Shown here one piece after another: positions 60,612 to 64,000 of a DNA stretch of 64,000 nucleotides. Made by a program: the position numbers and the translations under genes. A model generated the notes under the pieces. That model searched no databases, was not told the DNA's origin, and was given only the letters and a program-made list of their open reading frames with translations. This DNA is from an uncultured Myxococcales bacterium (lineage in GTDB: Bacteria > Myxococcota_A > UBA9042): the NCBI GenBank assembly GCA_903955385.1, contig CAJBNH010000024.1, forward strand, positions 1 to 64,000. Direction: 5' to 3'. Position 1 is the first letter of the stretch, and every line of letters begins with the position of its first letter.

Positions 60612-62369
60612 CTAGCCCGGCGAGAACACGAACGGCCACTGGATCACGCAGATGCCGGCCTCAGGCTTGGCAAAGCGGATGCGGCCGATCGAGCGCAGCA
60701 CGCAGTCGGTCACCGCGTTGCTGTCCAGCGAGTCGTTGACCGTCTTGGGGTTCGAGACGCTGCCGTCGGTCGTGATCGTCCACTGCACGGTGATCTTGCC
60801 CGAGAGGTCGGGCTTGCTCATCAACTGCGTCTCGTAGCAGGCACGCAGGGCGCTGGCACGGGAACGCACGTTCTTGGCGATGTCACCCTTGTCGCAGCCG
60901 CCGGTCGATACGCCGCTGGCGATGTTCAACCTCGCGACCTTCTTGGCAGTCTTGCGGCCGATGCCGATGTTGGCGCCGCGGCCCAAGCCACCGCCCGTGT
61001 CGATGTTGCCCAAGCCATGCAGACGTCCGTAACCGCTGCCGCCGCCGCCGGAACCCGTGCCTCGGAAGCCCATGCCGCCGGAACCCGAGCCGATGACGAG
61101 CTCGCTGCCCTCACCCGACATGGCCACGGCCATCTTCGAGTTGATGGCACCCGTGTCGCCGGCCATGATCGTGCCGAGCGCGCCGGTCAGGGCCTGCTGG
61201 CCGCCCAGAACCTTGGCGATACCCAAGTTCTTGACGTCGATCTTGTCGACCATCTTGCCGTCCATCTTCGGAACCTTGGACACCTTGTTCGGGTCGACGT
61301 CGGGGTCGCCGAACTTGCCTTCCTCGCCGCCCGCCTTCTTGCCGGTGGTGTCCTCTTCGTCGCCTTCGGGCTTGATCTCGTCGGTCTTTTCCTCGACGTC
61401 CTCGAGCGTGACCTCGATCAGCTCGCGGCCGCGGGCTTCCAGCGCCTCTTCAGCCTCCTGACGGTCGCGGGCGCGCATGCCGCTCATCATGCCGGTCATC
61501 AGCACCAGGAAGACGGCTGCGACGGCCGAGAACGACACGGCCAGCGCCACGTCGCGACCCACGCCTGCCGCCACCAGACCGCCTGTCTCGGCGCCCGTGA
61601 ACTGGAAGACGACATCGACGCCGTTGTCGAAGCTGAACACGCCAGCGTCCTGCCGGCTGATCTGGACGTTCTGCAGCGTGGCAGCGTCCTTGACCTCACC
61701 CTTCAGATTGACCTTGCCCTGAATGCCGCGCGGCACGTCCAGCGTGTAGGTGTCCTTGGTCTTGGCGACCGGGGTGAACAGGGTGTGCTTGGCCATGCCG
61801 TTGGCGGCCAGCTGGAACGTAGCCTCGTCCGACTCGCCCACGGTGATCGCGACGGGCTGGAAGAAGACGCGCTCGAAGACGATGTGGCCGCCCCAGGTCA
61901 GCATGACGCGCAGGAAGCGCTCGTCCTTCTTGTATTCGGCGTGTGAGGCCACGACGATCAGGCCACCGAAGAACGTCAGCACCGACGCGAGCACCACCAG
62001 CACGACGCCCCAGTCCAGGGTGACGAGGGTCTGGTCGATCAGGCCGCCGGTCTCTGGGTCGCAGAGCGACATGCCCATGCTCTCGCAGGGGACCAGATTC
62101 CAGACATTGGCGTAGGTCACGGCCATGATGGCGATCTGCGCCACCGACAGCACGGCGATGATCCAGCCGAGGTCGCGCCGCCGCTTCTTGAAGACCGCTG
62201 CCGCCAGACCGATCACGCCCATCGAGAGCAGGATCGAGATGAGGCCGGTCATCACGTGGAAGCTGCGCAGGGCGACTTCCTCCTCATCGACCGTGATGAA
62301 GGGCAGCACCAACGGCCCAAACAGGGCCACGATTCCGCCGATGATCGCAAGGATGCTTCCGCCGCTCAT
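60612..62369 (-). CDS. AgmX/PglI C-terminal-domain envelope protein
   Basis: 585 residues. Four N-terminal membrane helices (about 5-165), a beta-rich insertion (about 170-265), another helix (about 275-297), a long charged, Gly/Asp-rich linker with GSGSGGMGFRGTGSGGGGSG, then the AgmX/TonB-like C-terminal domain (CDKGDIAKNVRSRASALRAC; GKITVQWTITTDGSVSNPK; CVLRSIGRIRFAKPEAGIC). Such proteins are linked to gliding motility and envelope energy transfer in delta-type bacteria. Its promoter is at 62462-62491. Confidence 0.88.
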   Translation of the reverse strand: MSGGSILAIIGGIVALFGPLVLPFITVDEEEVALRSFHVMTGLISILLSMGVIGLAAAVFKKRRRDLGWIIAVLSVAQIAIMAVTYANVWNLVPCESMGMSLCDPETGGLIDQTLVTLDWGVVLVVLASVLTFFGGLIVVASHAEYKKDERFLRVMLTWGGHIVFERVFFQPVAITVGESDEATFQLAANGMAKHTLFTPVAKTKDTYTLDVPRGIQGKVNLKGEVKDAATLQNVQISRQDAGVFSFDNGVDVVFQFTGAETGGLVAAGVGRDVALAVSFSAVAAVFLVLMTGMMSGMRARDRQEAEEALEARGRELIEVTLEDVEEKTDEIKPEGDEEDTTGKKAGGEEGKFGDPDVDPNKVSKVPKMDGKMVDKIDVKNLGIAKVLGGQQALTGALGTIMAGDTGAINSKMAVAMSGEGSELVIGSGSGGMGFRGTGSGGGGSGYGRLHGLGNIDTGGGLGRGANIGIGRKTAKKVARLNIASGVSTGGCDKGDIAKNVRSRASALRACYETQLMSKPDLSGKITVQWTITTDGSVSNPKTVNDSLDSNAVTDCVLRSIGRIRFAKPEAGICVIQWPFVFSPG

Positions 62370-62461
62370 GATTCCTCTGGTGGGCTAGGGCTTTGGCCGA
62401 AGCCGCTCGTTCTGGGGCTCGCTCGCCAAGTCTGGGATCCAAACGTGACAAGCCGGGCGGG

Positions 62462-62491
62462 ATGCTAGTTTCGCGTCGTCCCTCGCGTCAA
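62462..62491 (-). promoter_or_regulatory. Promoter of the AgmX-like gene
   Basis: Minus strand: TTGACG (62491-62486), 18-base spacer, TAGCAT (62467-62462). Transcript starts near 62455, about 86 bases before the ATG. It lies in the 309-base gap 62370-62678, which otherwise holds only a T-rich patch and no gene. Confidence 0.62.
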
Positions 62492-62678
62492 GGGTCGAGA
62501 TGGCTTCGGGCGATTCTTCTTTTCGCCCCGACATCCGACCGGATCCAGCATCGGGCAAGGCCGCGACACACCAATACCGTCACTTCCGACGCACGACGCT
62601 GCGAAAGGATCTGCATCATCGCGCAGAAGCCTCTTCGCCGACCGCTGTTTTGCGGACAAAAAAGGCTGCCGACAAATC

Positions 62679-63842
62679 TCACAGGAAGGCGCGGACAAGC
62701 GCCTGCTCCAAGTCTGCCAGCTGGTCCTGCACGTGCTCCACACCGACGCTCAGCCGGACCAGAGAATCGTCGATGCCGATGGCCGCCCGCCGCTCTGGCG
62801 GAATCGACGCGTGGGTCATGATGCCGGGGTGCTCGATCAAACTCTCGACGCCGCCCAAGCTCTCAGCCAGCGTAAAGACCCGCACGGTGGACAGGAATTT
62901 GCGCGCCTGATCGATGCCGCCGTCCAGCACCGCCGTGACCATGCCGCCGCCTGCGCGCATTTGGCGCTGAGCCAGGGCGTGCTGCGGGTGCGAGGGTAGG
63001 CCCGGGTACACAACCTTGCGGACGCGCGGGTGTTGCTCCAGCCACTCAGCCACGGTCTGGGCGTTCTGGCAGTGGCGCTCCATTCGCAGGCCCAGCGTCT
63101 TGACGCCTCGCAACGTCAGCCACGAGTCGAACGGGCCCGGGGTGCCACCGTTCGCGTTTTGCAGAAAGGCCACCCGGTCGCCCAGCGCTGCTTCGTTCAC
63201 GATGACTGCGCCACCCACGACGTCCGAATGGCCGCCCAGGTACTTGGTGGTCGAATGAACGACAAGATCCGCTCCCAGCGCGAGGGGTTGCTGCAGGTAC
63301 GGCGTGGCGAACGTGTTGTCGACCGCCACCAGCACGCCGTGCGCGTGGGCCCGCCGCGCCAGATCGGCGATGTCGACGAGCTTGAGCATCGGGTTGGTGG
63401 GCGTCTCGATCCACAGCAGCTTGGTGCGCGGCGTGACGGCGGCTTCGAAGGCATCCGGGTCACGCAAGTCGGCATAGCTGAAGGTCAAACCGTGCCGCCG
63501 CCAGACCTTGTCGAACTGGCGGAACGTGCCGCCGTACATGTCGTCCATCGCCACGACATGGTCACCCGCATCCAGCATCGCCAGCACGCCATGGGTGGCC
63601 GCCAGACCAGAGGCGAACGCCATCGCCCGGGAGCCGCCTTCCAGCGCCGCCAGGCACTCTTGCAGCGCGTCGCGGGTGGGGTTGCTGGTGCGGCTGTACT
63701 CGTGCCCCAAGTGCTCGCCCGGCGCGGGCTGCGCGAACGTCGAGGTCTGGAAGATCGGCACGACGACCGCGCCGGTGCGGGGTTCGGGGTCTTGCCCGGC
63801 GTGAATGGCCAACGTCTCGAAGCGGGCGTGCTTCCAGTCCAT
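62679..63842 (-). CDS. Cystathionine gamma-synthase/lyase family PLP enzyme
   Basis: 387 residues, the usual length. PLP motif VVHSTTKYLGGHSDVVGG with the aldimine Lys, VDNTFATPYLQQPL, IETPTNPMLKL and VESLIEHPGIMTHASIP. Transsulfuration enzyme; with the CBS-domain gene next to it, reverse transsulfuration (cystathionine lyase) is likely, but synthase cannot be excluded. Confidence 0.93.
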   Translation of the reverse strand: MDWKHARFETLAIHAGQDPEPRTGAVVVPIFQTSTFAQPAPGEHLGHEYSRTSNPTRDALQECLAALEGGSRAMAFASGLAATHGVLAMLDAGDHVVAMDDMYGGTFRQFDKVWRRHGLTFSYADLRDPDAFEAAVTPRTKLLWIETPTNPMLKLVDIADLARRAHAHGVLVAVDNTFATPYLQQPLALGADLVVHSTTKYLGGHSDVVGGAVIVNEAALGDRVAFLQNANGGTPGPFDSWLTLRGVKTLGLRMERHCQNAQTVAEWLEQHPRVRKVVYPGLPSHPQHALAQRQMRAGGGMVTAVLDGGIDQARKFLSTVRVFTLAESLGGVESLIEHPGIMTHASIPPERRAAIGIDDSLVRLSVGVEHVQDQLADLEQALVRAFL

Positions 63843-63870
63843 GCGGGTATCCTTTGTGGCGGAGAGAGAA

Positions 63871-64000
63871 CTAGCCGCGGCGGCTGAGGTAATCGATCAG
63901 GTCGATCTTGGTGATGATGCCCAACACGCGGCCCGACTGGACCACGACCGCGACGTTGTCCTGAGCGAACACCTGACGCAGCTGCTCCAGATTGGCCTCG
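63871..64000 (-). CDS. C-terminus of a CBS-domain protein, probably cystathionine beta-synthase
   Basis: Only the last 42 residues are inside the window: an end of a CBS domain with VLGIITKIDLIDYLSRRG. Such a CBS tail beside a cystathionine gamma-enzyme is typical of cystathionine beta-synthase. The 5' end lies outside, so the identity is inferred from neighbour and tail alone. Confidence 0.7.
   Translation of the reverse strand, partial: EANLEQLRQVFAQDNVAVVVQSGRVLGIITKIDLIDYLSRRG

Noticed and set aside
62640-62678. Intrinsic terminator after the cystathionine enzyme gene
   Set aside because: There is a T-run (TTTTTT on the minus strand) but no matching GC stem directly before it.

Overview
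The window reads as a chromosomal segment of a high-GC, Gram-negative bacterium of the old Deltaproteobacteria, most like Myxococcota or a neighbouring phylum. The grounds are an AgmX/PglI-type protein, PEGA, CARDB, HEAT and DDGN-type Cys-rich envelope proteins, many lipoproteins with C-terminal repeat domains, TolC plus an MlaC-type protein, and Tat, Mur, Feo and SelB genes. I see no tRNA, rRNA, CRISPR array, insertion sequence or phage gene. Coding density is very high, with many ATGA/GTGA stop-start overlaps.

Layout. 1-7499 (minus): a lipoprotein, purM, a FAD-type oxidoreductase, a TolC-like channel, an MlaC-like protein and an outer-membrane barrel, then a truncated Gly-rich RNA-binding protein. 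7612-11343 (plus): rsmD, queA and selB, so the cell probably makes selenoproteins. 11920-29210 (plus): DUF177-rpmF, a CAP lipoprotein, rpiB-nrdR-ribD-ribE, then a block that looks like an undescribed synthase-dependent exopolysaccharide locus: TPR plus YaiO-like barrel, HEAT membrane protein, processive GT2 synthase fused to an extracytoplasmic domain, an alpha/alpha-barrel-like lipoprotein, and a lysine-free aminotransferase-fold protein. After it come a Lys/Ala-rich lipoprotein, a rhomboid protease, a small barrel, a TlpA-like thioredoxin and a membrane-anchored unknown. 29211-34847 (minus): NERD-helicase, HEAT lipoprotein, murC, murD. 34893-37991 (minus): PEGA protein and Cys-rich propeller lipoprotein. 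38300-42884 (plus): an unknown modular protein, rho with a long C-rich leader, and a sugar-nucleotide epimerase. 42921-47044 (minus): a 41-residue basic protein, a HIT protein, a methyltransferase, TatA/B, and a TatC fused to a large extra domain. 47149-54477 (minus): a 1,550-residue CARDB/PPC lipoprotein and an 878-residue partner. 54640-55998 (plus): a CCA-type nucleotidyltransferase. 56018-58687 (minus): feoA-feoB-feoB-associated gene under a Fur-type promoter. 58764-64000: a coiled-coil protein, fur, an AgmX-like protein and a transsulfuration pair.

Working together. Fur and the feo operon form an iron uptake/regulation unit. The cystathionine enzymes form a transsulfuration pair. TatA/B and TatC form a translocase. 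The 16996-24220 block would polymerise, handle and export a glycan. Several promoters share TTGAC(A/G), a 17-18 base spacer and TAGCAT. One of them overlaps an ATG and so shows that the DUF177 gene must start at a downstream TTG. All functions are inferred from sequence motifs alone, without database searches.
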